From NCBI GenBank assembly GCA_002083525.1, contig LWDM01000059.1, forward strand, positions 1 through 30,185: a DNA stretch of 30,185 nucleotides, given 5' to 3'. This DNA comes from Proteobacteria bacterium SG_bin9. GTDB taxonomy: Bacteria; Pseudomonadota; Alphaproteobacteria; Rhizobiales; Xanthobacteraceae. Both the position numbers and the translations under genes were made by a program. Of this stretch, positions 15,778-23,626 are shown in pieces (position 1 is the first letter of the stretch; every line of letters begins with the position of its first letter). The notes under the pieces were generated by a model. That model did not search any database and was not told the origin of the DNA. It saw nothing but the letters and a program-made list of their open reading frames with translations.

Positions 15778-16880
15778 ATCGAACGCTCACCTAACCATTG
15801 ATCGAGTTTCGGCCACAGCCGTTTGACGGCATTGGCGCCAGCGACGAGGCTGACGTGGCCGCCCTTCAAAACGATTTCTTCCTTGTCCGTCGAGCCGATC
15901 TTCTCGATCAGCGGCTTCGATGCTTCGGACGGCACGATGTGATCGTGCTCGGCGACCGCGTGCAGGATCGGCACGGTGATCTTGGAAATATCCGCGGGCC
16001 GTCCGCCGACCGTCATGGTCTGATTGTAGAGCTTGTTGTCCCACATCAGATCCTTGGTGGTCTGCCGGAAATACTCGCCGGCGAGCGGCAGCGTGTCGTT
16101 CGCCCAGCGATCGAACATCTGGTACGACTTCACGTACTGGTCGTTCCACATATTCTCCCACAGCTGCACCTGGCTCACCGCACGCGACGCCGGCCGCAGC
16201 ATCTCGAATGACGAGAAGATCATTTCCGGCGGCACGTTGCCGATCGAGTCGACCAGCCTGTCGACATCGAAATAACGGCGGTCGGAGAAGTTCTGGAACA
16301 GCTTCATGCCACGGAAGTCGATCGGCGTGGTGAAGGTCACGAGGTTCTTCAGCGGTCCGTCGAGATGCGTCGAGGCGTAAAGCAGCGACAGCACGCCGCC
16401 GAAGCAGTAACCGATGATGTTGACGTCTTCGACGCCGGAGTCGCGCTGCACTTCGCGCACGCATTGCGGGATGAAGTCGAGGACATAATCCTCCATCCGC
16501 AGATTCTTTTCTTCCGCGCGCGGCGCGGTCCAGTCGAGCATGTAAACGTCGAAGCCGCGCTTCAGCAGGAACTCGATGAAGCTCATCCCCGGCACCATGT
16601 CGAGGATGTAGCCGCGGTTGGTCGTCGCCATCACGATCAGGATCGGGATGCGATAGATTTCCTTGGCAAGCGGCCGGTAGTGATAGAGCTGCATCGTGCC
16701 GCGCGACAGCAGCACGTCCTTCGGGGTCGAACCGAGCGACGGCCCGGCCGACCCGAAATATTCGACGCCCTTGATGCTGCGCTGGATCGCGCGCTGCACT
16801 TCGCTCTGGATGCGATCGGAAATCGACGTGGTGACGCTGGCGGCCGGTTTCGCGGACTGCGGAGCGGCGGATGCGTTCAT
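15774..16880 (-). CDS. phaC: Class III-type PHA synthase catalytic subunit
   Basis: This 368-residue alpha/beta-fold enzyme polymerises (R)-3-hydroxyacyl-CoA into polyhydroxyalkanoate in the cytoplasm. It has the short length typical of class III PhaC, without the long N-terminal domain of class I. The lipase-like box is GYCFGG with nucleophile Cys159. The other catalytic residues are visible as AEHDHIVPS (Asp313) and GGHVSLVAG (His342), so it should be active. A strong GGAGGAGGG ribosome site lies 5 nt before the ATG. The ATG overlaps the stop of the PhaE-like gene and its stop overlaps the GNAT start, both as ATGA. The synthase is therefore predicted to be made in step with its partner subunit. 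Confidence 0.93.
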   Translation of the reverse strand: MNASAAPQSAKPAASVTTSISDRIQSEVQRAIQRSIKGVEYFGSAGPSLGSTPKDVLLSRGTMQLYHYRPLAKEIYRIPILIVMATTNRGYILDMVPGMSFIEFLLKRGFDVYMLDWTAPRAEEKNLRMEDYVLDFIPQCVREVQRDSGVEDVNIIGYCFGGVLSLLYASTHLDGPLKNLVTFTTPIDFRGMKLFQNFSDRRYFDVDRLVDSIGNVPPEMIFSSFEMLRPASRAVSQVQLWENMWNDQYVKSYQMFDRWANDTLPLAGEYFRQTTKDLMWDNKLYNQTMTVGGRPADISKITVPILHAVAEHDHIVPSEASKPLIEKIGSTDKEEIVLKGGHVSLVAGANAVKRLWPKLDQWLGERSI

Positions 16881-17272
16881 GTCTGCCCTCCTCCGGTTGC
16901 GCCCCCGGTCGCGGACGGCGGCTGGCGCGTGCGCGGCGGCTTCGGCGCATCGCCGCGCTGTTCGGCGACGACGTCGGCATGCACGCGATTGAGCAGCGCC
17001 TTGATTTCGTGCAACTGGCCTTCGATCACCTGCAGCCGCTCGCCGAACGAGATCATCTGGCTGCGGCTCGGCATGTTCATGCCGGTGAGATACTTTTCCA
17101 TCGCATCGCTGAAGGCCTTGCTCGCGGTCGCGCCGGCGCTCGTCATCTGGCCCATCGAGCGGCTGAATTCCTGCGACCCCATGGTCTGATTGGCGAAGGA
17201 GTTGAACCCCTTCTCCATCTCGCCCAGGAAGGTATGCCATACCTCCATCGGGTCTTTGCCTTTTTCAGACAT
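16877..17272 (-). CDS. phaE: Short PhaE-like PHA synthase subunit
   Basis: This 131-residue protein is immediately upstream of and overlapping phaC (ATGA). Class III synthases need a second subunit, PhaE, usually about twice this length or more. This product is helical, with an aromatic N-terminal stretch (DPMEVWHTFLGEMEKGFNSF) and a C-terminal amphipathic helix (SFGERLQVIEGQLHEIKALL) that could be a coiled coil, before a disordered Pro/Gly tail. It may be a reduced PhaE or a phasin-like activator. The start at 17272 has GGGAG 8 nt upstream. An in-frame ATG at 17326 would add a lysine-rich MAKKEKRG extension but has no good ribosome site. The operon position is the main evidence; the sequence similarity seen is modest. 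Confidence 0.65.
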   Translation of the reverse strand: MSEKGKDPMEVWHTFLGEMEKGFNSFANQTMGSQEFSRSMGQMTSAGATASKAFSDAMEKYLTGMNMPSRSQMISFGERLQVIEGQLHEIKALLNRVHADVVAEQRGDAPKPPRTRQPPSATGGATGGGQT

Positions 17273-17332
17273 CCCTCGTTCTCCCGGATTGCGAGCAGGT
17301 GAGCCTCGCTTTTCTTTTTTTGCCATTCCATA

Positions 17333-17344
17333 CTGTTGCAGCAG
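17333..17344. promoter_or_regulatory. TGC-rich imperfect palindrome in the phaE/hydrolase divergent region
   Basis: CTGTTGCAGCAG is an imperfect palindrome in the 187-bp region between the divergent phaE-like and hydrolase genes. Its TTGCA core echoes the dyad upstream of phasin, so the same regulator might act on both. A 6-bp inverted repeat, CCGCGC (17398-17403) and GCGCGG (17409-17414), lies nearer the hydrolase start. Promoter elements are not clear. Confidence 0.3.
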
Positions 17345-17459
17345 GGCGGTCAACACGGCGCTGGCTTTAAGGTCAACGTCGCGGCCACCTTGCAAAACCG
17401 CGCGTGCAGCGCGGCAGATTCCGTCACGCGTTAACCTGCAAAACCAAGGAACGATCCAC

Positions 17460-18377
17460 GTGAGCATTCCCCATCAACCCGAGCAGATGGCTCGCGCCAA
17501 CGGCATCGAGCTTTGCTACGAGACCTTCGGCAGCCCGACGAGCGAACCGCTGGTTCTGATCATGGGCCTGGCCGCCCAAATGGTGATGTGGGACGACGAG
17601 TTCTGTTCCGAACTCGCCTCGCGCGGATTTTACGTCATTCGCTTCGACAATCGCGACATCGGTAAATCGTCACGTTTCACCGGCGGTGGTCCGATCAAGG
17701 TGATGGATCTGCTCAAGCTGCGCTTCCTGAAGATTCCGCCGGCCTCCGAATACAAGCTCTGGGACATGGCGGCCGACGTGATCGGCCTGCTCGACACGCT
17801 CGGCATCAAGTCGGCGCATATCGTCGGCGCCTCGATGGGCGGCATGATCGGCCAGGAACTCGCCATCCGTTATCCCGATCGCGTGCGCTCGCTGACCTCG
17901 ATCATGTCCTCGACTGGCAATCACCGCCTGCCGCAGCCGACGCGCGAAGCGTCCGCGATCCTGATGGCGCCGCCGCCGAAGACCAAGGAAGAATACATCG
18001 AGCGCTTTGCGCTGACCTGGAAAATCCTGCGCGCCGGATCGTTCCCCCAGGATGAGGCCAAGGATCGCCAGCGCGCCGAGCGCACACATTCGCGCGGCCT
18101 CAATCCGCCGGGCGTGATGCGGCAGTTGCGCGCGATCCTCGCCTCAGGTCCGCGCAATGACCGGCTGCGCACCGTGCGCGTGCCGACGCTCGTCATTCAC
18201 GGCGACGTCGATCCGCTGGTGCGGCTCGAGGGCGGCAAGGACACCGCCGCGTCGATTCCCGGCGCCAAGCTCCTGGTGATCCCGAACATGGGCCACGCCA
18301 TTCCGATGCCGATGTGGTCGCAGATCATCGGCGCGATCGCCGAGCACGCGAAGGGCGTGAAGAAGGCGGCGGCTTAG
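17460..18377 (+). CDS. Alpha/beta hydrolase (RdmC/enol-lactonase-like)
   Basis: This 305-residue cytoplasmic alpha/beta hydrolase has a conserved core LVLIMGLAAQMVMWDDEFC, then RFDNRDIGKSS, the nucleophile elbow VGASMGG (Ser125), an acid in HGDVDPLVR and a histidine in MGHAIPMPMW. Relatives are annotated as aclacinomycin methylesterase-like or 3-oxoadipate enol-lactonase-like, but those labels are loose and the true substrate is unknown. The start is a GTG with AAGGA about 9 nt upstream; the frame upstream is open but lies over the opposite-strand PhaE-like gene. An ATG at 17487 is a weaker alternative. It is divergent from the PHA synthase operon, so shared control is possible. Confidence 0.85.
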   Translation: MSIPHQPEQMARANGIELCYETFGSPTSEPLVLIMGLAAQMVMWDDEFCSELASRGFYVIRFDNRDIGKSSRFTGGGPIKVMDLLKLRFLKIPPASEYKLWDMAADVIGLLDTLGIKSAHIVGASMGGMIGQELAIRYPDRVRSLTSIMSSTGNHRLPQPTREASAILMAPPPKTKEEYIERFALTWKILRAGSFPQDEAKDRQRAERTHSRGLNPPGVMRQLRAILASGPRNDRLRTVRVPTLVIHGDVDPLVRLEGGKDTAASIPGAKLLVIPNMGHAIPMPMWSQIIGAIAEHAKGVKKAAA

Positions 18378-18397
18378 CCTTTTAGCTCAACGTTTTC

Positions 18398-18484
18398 ATG
18401 GCCGGGCTTGACCCGGCCATCCACGCCTTACTTTCTTTCAGAATGTGTTGCCAAGACGTGGATGCCCGCGACAAGCGCGGGCAT
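18398..18484. repeat. Double-hairpin interspersed repeat between convergent genes
   Basis: Two perfect 9-bp hairpins with 5-nt loops stand 41 bp apart: ATGGCCGGG/CCCGGCCAT (18398-18406, 18412-18420) and ATGCCCGCG/CGCGGGCAT (18462-18470, 18476-18484). An extra 8-bp pair, CATCCACG (18418-18425) and CGTGGATG (18457-18464), joins them, giving a cruciform-like plan. It fills the gap between the convergent hydrolase and CYP102 genes and could serve as a two-way terminator. It resembles intergenic palindromes known to me from Bradyrhizobium-like genomes, unverified. Confidence 0.75.
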
Positions 18485-18508
18485 GACGGCGACGCTTGTG
18501 GAGCGAGA

Positions 18509-21500
18509 CTACCCGCCCGCCCAGACATCGAGCACGTAACGGTTCTGCGTACCCATGCCGTCGATCCACTGCGCCGCCGCGTCTTCGTTCGCGCCGGTCT
18601 TCTCGCGATAGATCGTCATCAGCGCCGCCTTCACATCCGGCTCCATCTTCGAGCCGTCGCCGCAGACGTAGATGATTGCGCCCTGATCGATCAGGCTCCA
18701 GACGCGTTCCTTCTCGGTGGCGATCATGTTCTGCACGTAGGTCTTGGTCTCGCCCGCGCGCGAGAACGCCACGTGCAGTTCGGTGACGCCCTTCGCCGCG
18801 AACTCCTTCAGCTCCCCGGCGTAGAGATAATCCTGATCCGGATGACGGCAGCCGAAGAAGAGCATCGACGGGCCGAGCGACTTGCCGCTCGCCCGCTGCG
18901 CCTCACGTTCCTGCAGGAAGCCGCGGAACGGCGCGAGCCCCGTACCCGGTCCGATCATGATGATCGGCACCGACGCGTTGTCCGGCAGGCGGAAGCCGGC
19001 CTTGGTTTCGCGCACAGTCGCGTGGATCGTGTCGCCCGGCAGACGGCTCGCCAGATAGTTCGACGAGACGCCGCGATAGATGCCGTTGCCGGCATACGAC
19101 GGACCTTCGACGACGCCGATGGTGACGGTGCACTTGTTCGCGCCGACCGCCGCCGGCGACGACGAGATCGAGTAGTAGCGCGGCGACAGCAGCGACAGCA
19201 TTTCGAGGTAAGCGTGGAACGGCAGTTCGCACGCCGGGAATTCCTCGAGCAGGTTGAACACCGACTTGCGCTTGGCGAGGATTTCCGAGCGATAGCGCTC
19301 GGACGCCGCCGCATCGTCGCCGACGAAGGCCTCTAACATCGGCTTCGTGCGCGGGCAGCGCGTATTCTCCGACATGATCTGGATCTGCTTGCGGGTCGCG
19401 ACCTGCTGCAGTTCCACGAACTCGGTGAGCAGACGGCCGACCGACACGGCGTTGCCGACCGGCAACTGCGCGCGGCGGCCTTCCGGCACCTGTAGCTTCA
19501 CCTGATCTGCCGGCAGAAAACCGAAGCGGCGGGCGACGCGATCAACCAGCGCCGGATCGTTACGCGGCGTGACGCTCAAATGATCGCCGACGCGATAGGT
19601 GAGGTTGTCCGGCAGCTGCACTTCGATATGCCGGGTCGAGCGATCCGACGCATTCGCACCACTGCGGTTCTGCAGTTCCTCGTTGACGGTGACCTTCATC
19701 GCCACCGCGCCGCCGAGCGCGGCCAGTGACGTCGTCACGGTCGGCGCCACCGGCTCGATGCGATAGAGCGGCTCGTCCTCGGCGCTGCGCGAGAAGTCGC
19801 CGGCGATGCCGAACATCTTCACCGCCACCGGGCCGAGCTTGCCGAACCACTTGTCGAACTGGCCTTCGAGATCGTCGCGGGCATCGCCCTCGCCGCGCTC
19901 GAACACGCGGTTGGCGCCGAGGCCTGCAAGCTTCTCGTCGAGCATGCGCGGGATCGACTGATAGGTCGCGTTCCAGTCGCTGTTGCCGCAGCCGAACACG
20001 GCGTAGTTCACGCCCTTCAGCGCACCGGCCGGCGCTTCGTTGACCCACTTCACGAACTGCGTCGCGTTATCGGGCGCCGCGCCGTTATAGGACGCGCAGA
20101 ACATGATGACGCCGCCTTCGGTCGGAAGCTGACCGGCGTAGTCGTCAAGCGGCGCGAGCTTGGTGGCGAAACCGTTGACTTCGGCCAAATCCGCGACGCG
20201 CGTCGCGAGTTCCTCGGCCGTGCCGAGGTTCGAGCCGTAGAGCACGAGCAGCGGCGTGTTGTGACCGGCGCGCGCACGCGACACCGCCGGCGTTCCCGCT
20301 GCCGCGGTTGAAGCCGTCGCAGCTGCCGCCTGACCCGGCACGATGGTGCGGTCGCGATCGGTACGCGGACGCACCTTGATCTTGAAGCCGTCGGGCTTGA
20401 TCGTGAGCGTCTCTTTCAGCTCCATCTGATAGCGCTCGTGATCGATCAACTTGAAGCGCTGCAGGATCATGCCGAGCGCGAGCGCCGCCTCATGCATCGC
20501 GAAGCCGCGGCCGATGCAGGCGCGCTGGCCGTTACCGAACGGCTTCCAGGCGTTGTGTGGACGCTTCGCCTCCGCCTCGCGGCTGAAGTTCTCCGGATTG
20601 AAGATGTCCGGGTTCGGCCCCCAGACCGACTTGTCACGGTGCAGCGCCATCACGAGGATGGTGATGAAGGTGCCCTTCTTCAGCGCATACTTGCCGCCGA
20701 TCACCTCGTCCTTCAGCGGCGTGATGCCGTAGGCCGGCGCAGGCGGCCACATGCGCAGCGTCTCTTTCAGGATCTTAGTGATGTAGTAAAGCTGGTTCAC
20801 CTGCTGGAACGTCGGCTTGGCGTCGACGTTCGCACCGAGCACGCGATCGACTTCTTCATACGCCTTCTTCAGCACCTCGGGGTGCTTCAGCATCGCGTAG
20901 ATCGCGCATGACAGCAGACCGCTGGTGGTCTCGTGGCCGGCGATCAGGAACGTGTTGATCTGGTAGCGGATGTTGACGTCGTCGAGCTGCTCGCCCGTCA
21001 CCTTGTCGACGCCGCTCAACATGGCGTTGAGCATGTCCTTCTTGCCTTCGGCCGCCTCGCCGGCCTTGCGGCGCTCGACGATGATCTCGTCGACCATCTT
21101 GTTCATGAACGCGACGTCTTCGGCCATCGTCGTATTCCGCTTGCTCATCCAGAGCTTTTCCAGCGGCAGACCGCGCGTCATCATGATGGTTTCGAGCGAG
21201 CGCACCAGCGACTCGACGAATGGATGGTAGTCGCGGCGATAGAACGAGTTGAAACGATAGTCGAAGCCGCAGAGCCCGATCGTATCCAGCGTCAGCGCGG
21301 TCATGTCGTGCACGACGTCGATTTCGTCGTCGGCGTTGAGACGCGACCACTTGTGCACGAGCTGCTCGGCGATATCGACCATGCTCGGGTGATATGACTG
21401 CATCGCGCGGCCGCCGAACGGCTGCAGCAGGATGTTGTGCGCCTTGCTCCAGTTCGGCTCGGTCGTGTCGGCCGTGAACAGACCGTCACCGCCGACCGCG

Positions 21501-21751
21501 CGCACGCGGCGCAGCGCACCGCGCACCGCCTTATCGAACCGCTTCTCGTCGCAGAGTTCGTCGACCAGTTCGAAGCCGGAGACGATGACGAGCGGCGCGC
21601 CCATCATGTCGAGCCAGTAGATCGGCCCGAGTTCGTCGACCAGCCGCGTCAGGTGCTGCACCGGCGACGACGAATCCAGGGACAACATGTTTCCGACAAC
21701 CGGCTTGGTCGCGGGTTGCGGAAGCTGCTTGAGCGAAATGGTCTCAGACAT
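18509..21751 (-). CDS. Self-sufficient cytochrome P450-NADPH reductase fusion, CYP102 family
   Basis: This 1080-residue natural fusion of the P450 BM3 type is predicted to hydroxylate or epoxidise fatty-chain substrates with NADPH and O2. The heme domain (about 1-465) shows GDGLF with Phe92 (BM3 Phe87), AGHETTS in helix I (271-277), ETLR (330-333) and the heme-ligand loop FGNGQRACIG with Cys412. A Pro/Ala linker leads to an FMN domain starting LVLYGSNLGTAEELA (503-517). The FAD/NADPH part has RYYSISSSP (from 858), GPGTGLAPFRG (from 934) and the FAD-stacking Trp near the C-terminus (DVWAGG). All cofactor motifs are intact. The BM3 carboxylate anchors Arg47 and Tyr51 align without gaps to Ala52 and Ile56. 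It follows the acyl-CoA ligase gene after 96 bp. Confidence 0.96.
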   Translation of the reverse strand: MSETISLKQLPQPATKPVVGNMLSLDSSSPVQHLTRLVDELGPIYWLDMMGAPLVIVSGFELVDELCDEKRFDKAVRGALRRVRAVGGDGLFTADTTEPNWSKAHNILLQPFGGRAMQSYHPSMVDIAEQLVHKWSRLNADDEIDVVHDMTALTLDTIGLCGFDYRFNSFYRRDYHPFVESLVRSLETIMMTRGLPLEKLWMSKRNTTMAEDVAFMNKMVDEIIVERRKAGEAAEGKKDMLNAMLSGVDKVTGEQLDDVNIRYQINTFLIAGHETTSGLLSCAIYAMLKHPEVLKKAYEEVDRVLGANVDAKPTFQQVNQLYYITKILKETLRMWPPAPAYGITPLKDEVIGGKYALKKGTFITILVMALHRDKSVWGPNPDIFNPENFSREAEAKRPHNAWKPFGNGQRACIGRGFAMHEAALALGMILQRFKLIDHERYQMELKETLTIKPDGFKIKVRPRTDRDRTIVPGQAAAATASTAAAGTPAVSRARAGHNTPLLVLYGSNLGTAEELATRVADLAEVNGFATKLAPLDDYAGQLPTEGGVIMFCASYNGAAPDNATQFVKWVNEAPAGALKGVNYAVFGCGNSDWNATYQSIPRMLDEKLAGLGANRVFERGEGDARDDLEGQFDKWFGKLGPVAVKMFGIAGDFSRSAEDEPLYRIEPVAPTVTTSLAALGGAVAMKVTVNEELQNRSGANASDRSTRHIEVQLPDNLTYRVGDHLSVTPRNDPALVDRVARRFGFLPADQVKLQVPEGRRAQLPVGNAVSVGRLLTEFVELQQVATRKQIQIMSENTRCPRTKPMLEAFVGDDAAASERYRSEILAKRKSVFNLLEEFPACELPFHAYLEMLSLLSPRYYSISSSPAAVGANKCTVTIGVVEGPSYAGNGIYRGVSSNYLASRLPGDTIHATVRETKAGFRLPDNASVPIIMIGPGTGLAPFRGFLQEREAQRASGKSLGPSMLFFGCRHPDQDYLYAGELKEFAAKGVTELHVAFSRAGETKTYVQNMIATEKERVWSLIDQGAIIYVCGDGSKMEPDVKAALMTIYREKTGANEDAAAQWIDGMGTQNRYVLDVWAGG

Positions 21752-21804
21752 TGTGGTGATCCTGCTCTAACGCCCTGTCGGTTCGCTCTATCTGCCGGAT
21801 TTTG

Positions 21805-21841
21805 GTGACGAACGCCACGATAACCTTCGTCGCATCGTCAC
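21805..21841. promoter_or_regulatory. Spaced inverted repeat between the acyl-CoA ligase and CYP102 genes
   Basis: GTGACGA (21805-21811) and TCGTCAC (21835-21841) are perfect 7-bp arms separated by 23 nt, in the 96-bp gap upstream of CYP102. It could be an operator for separate control of the P450, as BM3 in Bacillus has its own palindromic operator, or a chance repeat. No regulator gene is adjacent. Confidence 0.25.
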
Positions 21842-21847
21842 GCTCTA

Positions 21848-23545
21848 TTATGAAGCCTTCAGTTGTGACTCCTTGGCCTTCATCACTTCATCGCGCAACT
21901 CGCGCCTCAAGATCTTGCCGACGTTGGTTTTCGGCAGCGTGTCGCGCAATTCAATGGTGCGCGGCACTTTGTATCCGGCGAGCTGCGTCTTACAGAACGT
22001 CATGAGATCGCCGATGCGCACGCTGCCGTCGCGCGGCACCACGAACAGCATCACCGCCTCGCCGGTTCTGGCATCCGGTACGCCAATGGCCGCGCATTCG
22101 ACGACGCCGTCGTGGTTGGCGACCACCGCCTCGACCTCGTTCGGATACACGTTGAAGCCGGAGACGAGAATCATGTCCTTCTTCCGGTCGACGATCTTGG
22201 TGTAGCCCTGCGGGTCCATGATGCCGATGTCGCCGGATTTGAAGTAGCCGTCCGCCGTCATCACGTTCGCTGTCTCGTCGGGCCGCTGCCAGTAGCCGGC
22301 CATCACCATCGGTCCCTTGATCGCGATTTCGCCGGCTTCGCCGAGTGCGACGTCCTTGCCGTCATCGTCGAGAATGCGAATGTCGACGCCGGGCAACGGC
22401 AAACCGATGGTGCCGGTGAACTTGTCGGAATTGGTGGGATTGCAGGTGACACCCGAACAGGTTTCCGACAGGCCGTAGCCTTCGACGATCGGGCAGCCGG
22501 TGATCGCCAGCCACTTCTTGGCAACCGCCTCCTGCACGGCCGTGCCGCCGCCGTTGCAGACAACGAGCTGCGAGAAGTCCAGCTTGGCGAACGCCGAGTA
22601 GTTGGCGAGGCCGTTGAACAGCGTGTTCACCGCCGGGAAGATGTGAATGCGATACTTTGCGAGATCCCGCACCACGCCCTTCAGATCGCGCGGATTCGGA
22701 ATCAGGATGTTCAATCCGCCGACCCGCATCGCCAGCAGCGCGCAGGAGATGAAGGCGAACACGTGATACAAAGGTAACGCGCAGACGAAATTCATCTGCC
22801 CGGTGACCTTCTTGCTCTTCAGTGCCGGCTGCAGCCACGCGTCCGACGCCAGCACCGCCGCAAGAATATTGCCGTGCGTCAGCGTCGCGCCCTTGGAGAG
22901 GCCCGTGGTGCCGCCCGTATATTGCAGCACCGCCACGTCGTCCTTCTTCACCTCGGGCTTGGTGAAGTTGAGCTTCTTGCCCTCCCAGAGCGCGACCTTG
23001 AAGCGCACCGCGCCCGGCAGCGAATAGCGCGGCGTCGTGCGGCCGACGACGTAGTTGGCGATCGTTCCCTTGGCGAGGCCGAGCAGATCGCCGACCTTGG
23101 CGATCACCACGTGCTTGATGTCGGTCTGTTCGATCACCTCTTCCAGCGTATTGGCGAAGTTCTCGAGAATGATGATCGCTTTCGAACCGGAATCCTTAAG
23201 CTGATGCTCGAGTTCGCGCGGCGTGTAGAGCGGATTGACGTTCACTGCGACGAAGCCGGCGCGCATCACGGCGGCAACCGTCACCGGATACTGCAACAGG
23301 TTCGGCATCATGATCGCAACGCGGTCGCCGCGCTTCAGTCCGCGGCCCTGCAGCCAGGCGGCCAGCGCCCGCGAGCGGCGATCGATGTCGCCGTAGGTCT
23401 GCCGCTTGCCCATGCAGGCATTGGCATCGCGGTCGCGGAATTTCGCGAAGCTCTCTTCGAAAATTGAAATCAGCGATTCATATCCGCCGGTATCGACGGT
23501 TGCCGGTACGCCGGCCGGATAGCTCGCAAGCCATGGACGCTGCAT
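21848..23545 (-). CDS. fadD: Long-chain fatty acid-CoA ligase
   Basis: This 565-residue ANL-superfamily enzyme activates fatty acids to acyl-CoA through an acyl-adenylate (EC 6.2.1.3). The P-loop-like motif YTGGTTGLSKGA is at 209-220, followed by GYGLSETC, GYFKSGDIG, the hinge region VDRKKDMILVSGFNVYP and the catalytic lysine in NVGKILRREL (Lys544). It is full length. Similarity is to FadD-type long-chain ligases; the exact chain preference cannot be read. GGGGAG lies about 9 nt before the ATG. It sits between the epoxide hydrolase (81 bp upstream) and CYP102 (96 bp downstream) on the same strand, so it can supply CoA thioesters to the wax synthase of this cluster or feed oxidised acids to beta-oxidation. 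Confidence 0.94.
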   Translation of the reverse strand: MQRPWLASYPAGVPATVDTGGYESLISIFEESFAKFRDRDANACMGKRQTYGDIDRRSRALAAWLQGRGLKRGDRVAIMMPNLLQYPVTVAAVMRAGFVAVNVNPLYTPRELEHQLKDSGSKAIIILENFANTLEEVIEQTDIKHVVIAKVGDLLGLAKGTIANYVVGRTTPRYSLPGAVRFKVALWEGKKLNFTKPEVKKDDVAVLQYTGGTTGLSKGATLTHGNILAAVLASDAWLQPALKSKKVTGQMNFVCALPLYHVFAFISCALLAMRVGGLNILIPNPRDLKGVVRDLAKYRIHIFPAVNTLFNGLANYSAFAKLDFSQLVVCNGGGTAVQEAVAKKWLAITGCPIVEGYGLSETCSGVTCNPTNSDKFTGTIGLPLPGVDIRILDDDGKDVALGEAGEIAIKGPMVMAGYWQRPDETANVMTADGYFKSGDIGIMDPQGYTKIVDRKKDMILVSGFNVYPNEVEAVVANHDGVVECAAIGVPDARTGEAVMLFVVPRDGSVRIGDLMTFCKTQLAGYKVPRTIELRDTLPKTNVGKILRRELRDEVMKAKESQLKAS

Positions 23546-23626
23546 CGTCGTTCACTCCCCAATATGCGTCCGGTTATCCGGATTCTTTATTCGATCGCCG
23601 CCGGCATGGCGGCGTAAAAATTCTGC

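Noticed and set aside
15787..16980. Minus-strand frame of 397 codons overlapping phaC
   Set aside because: Out-of-frame shadow; phaC in the other frame has all catalytic residues.
17273..17326. MAKKEKRG N-terminal extension of the PhaE-like protein
   Set aside because: No good ribosome site before the ATG at 17326, while 17272 has one; kept as an alternative only.
18398..19336. Plus-strand frame of 312 codons opposite the CYP102 reductase domain
   Set aside because: Antisense shadow; Arg/His-rich and starts within the double-hairpin repeat.
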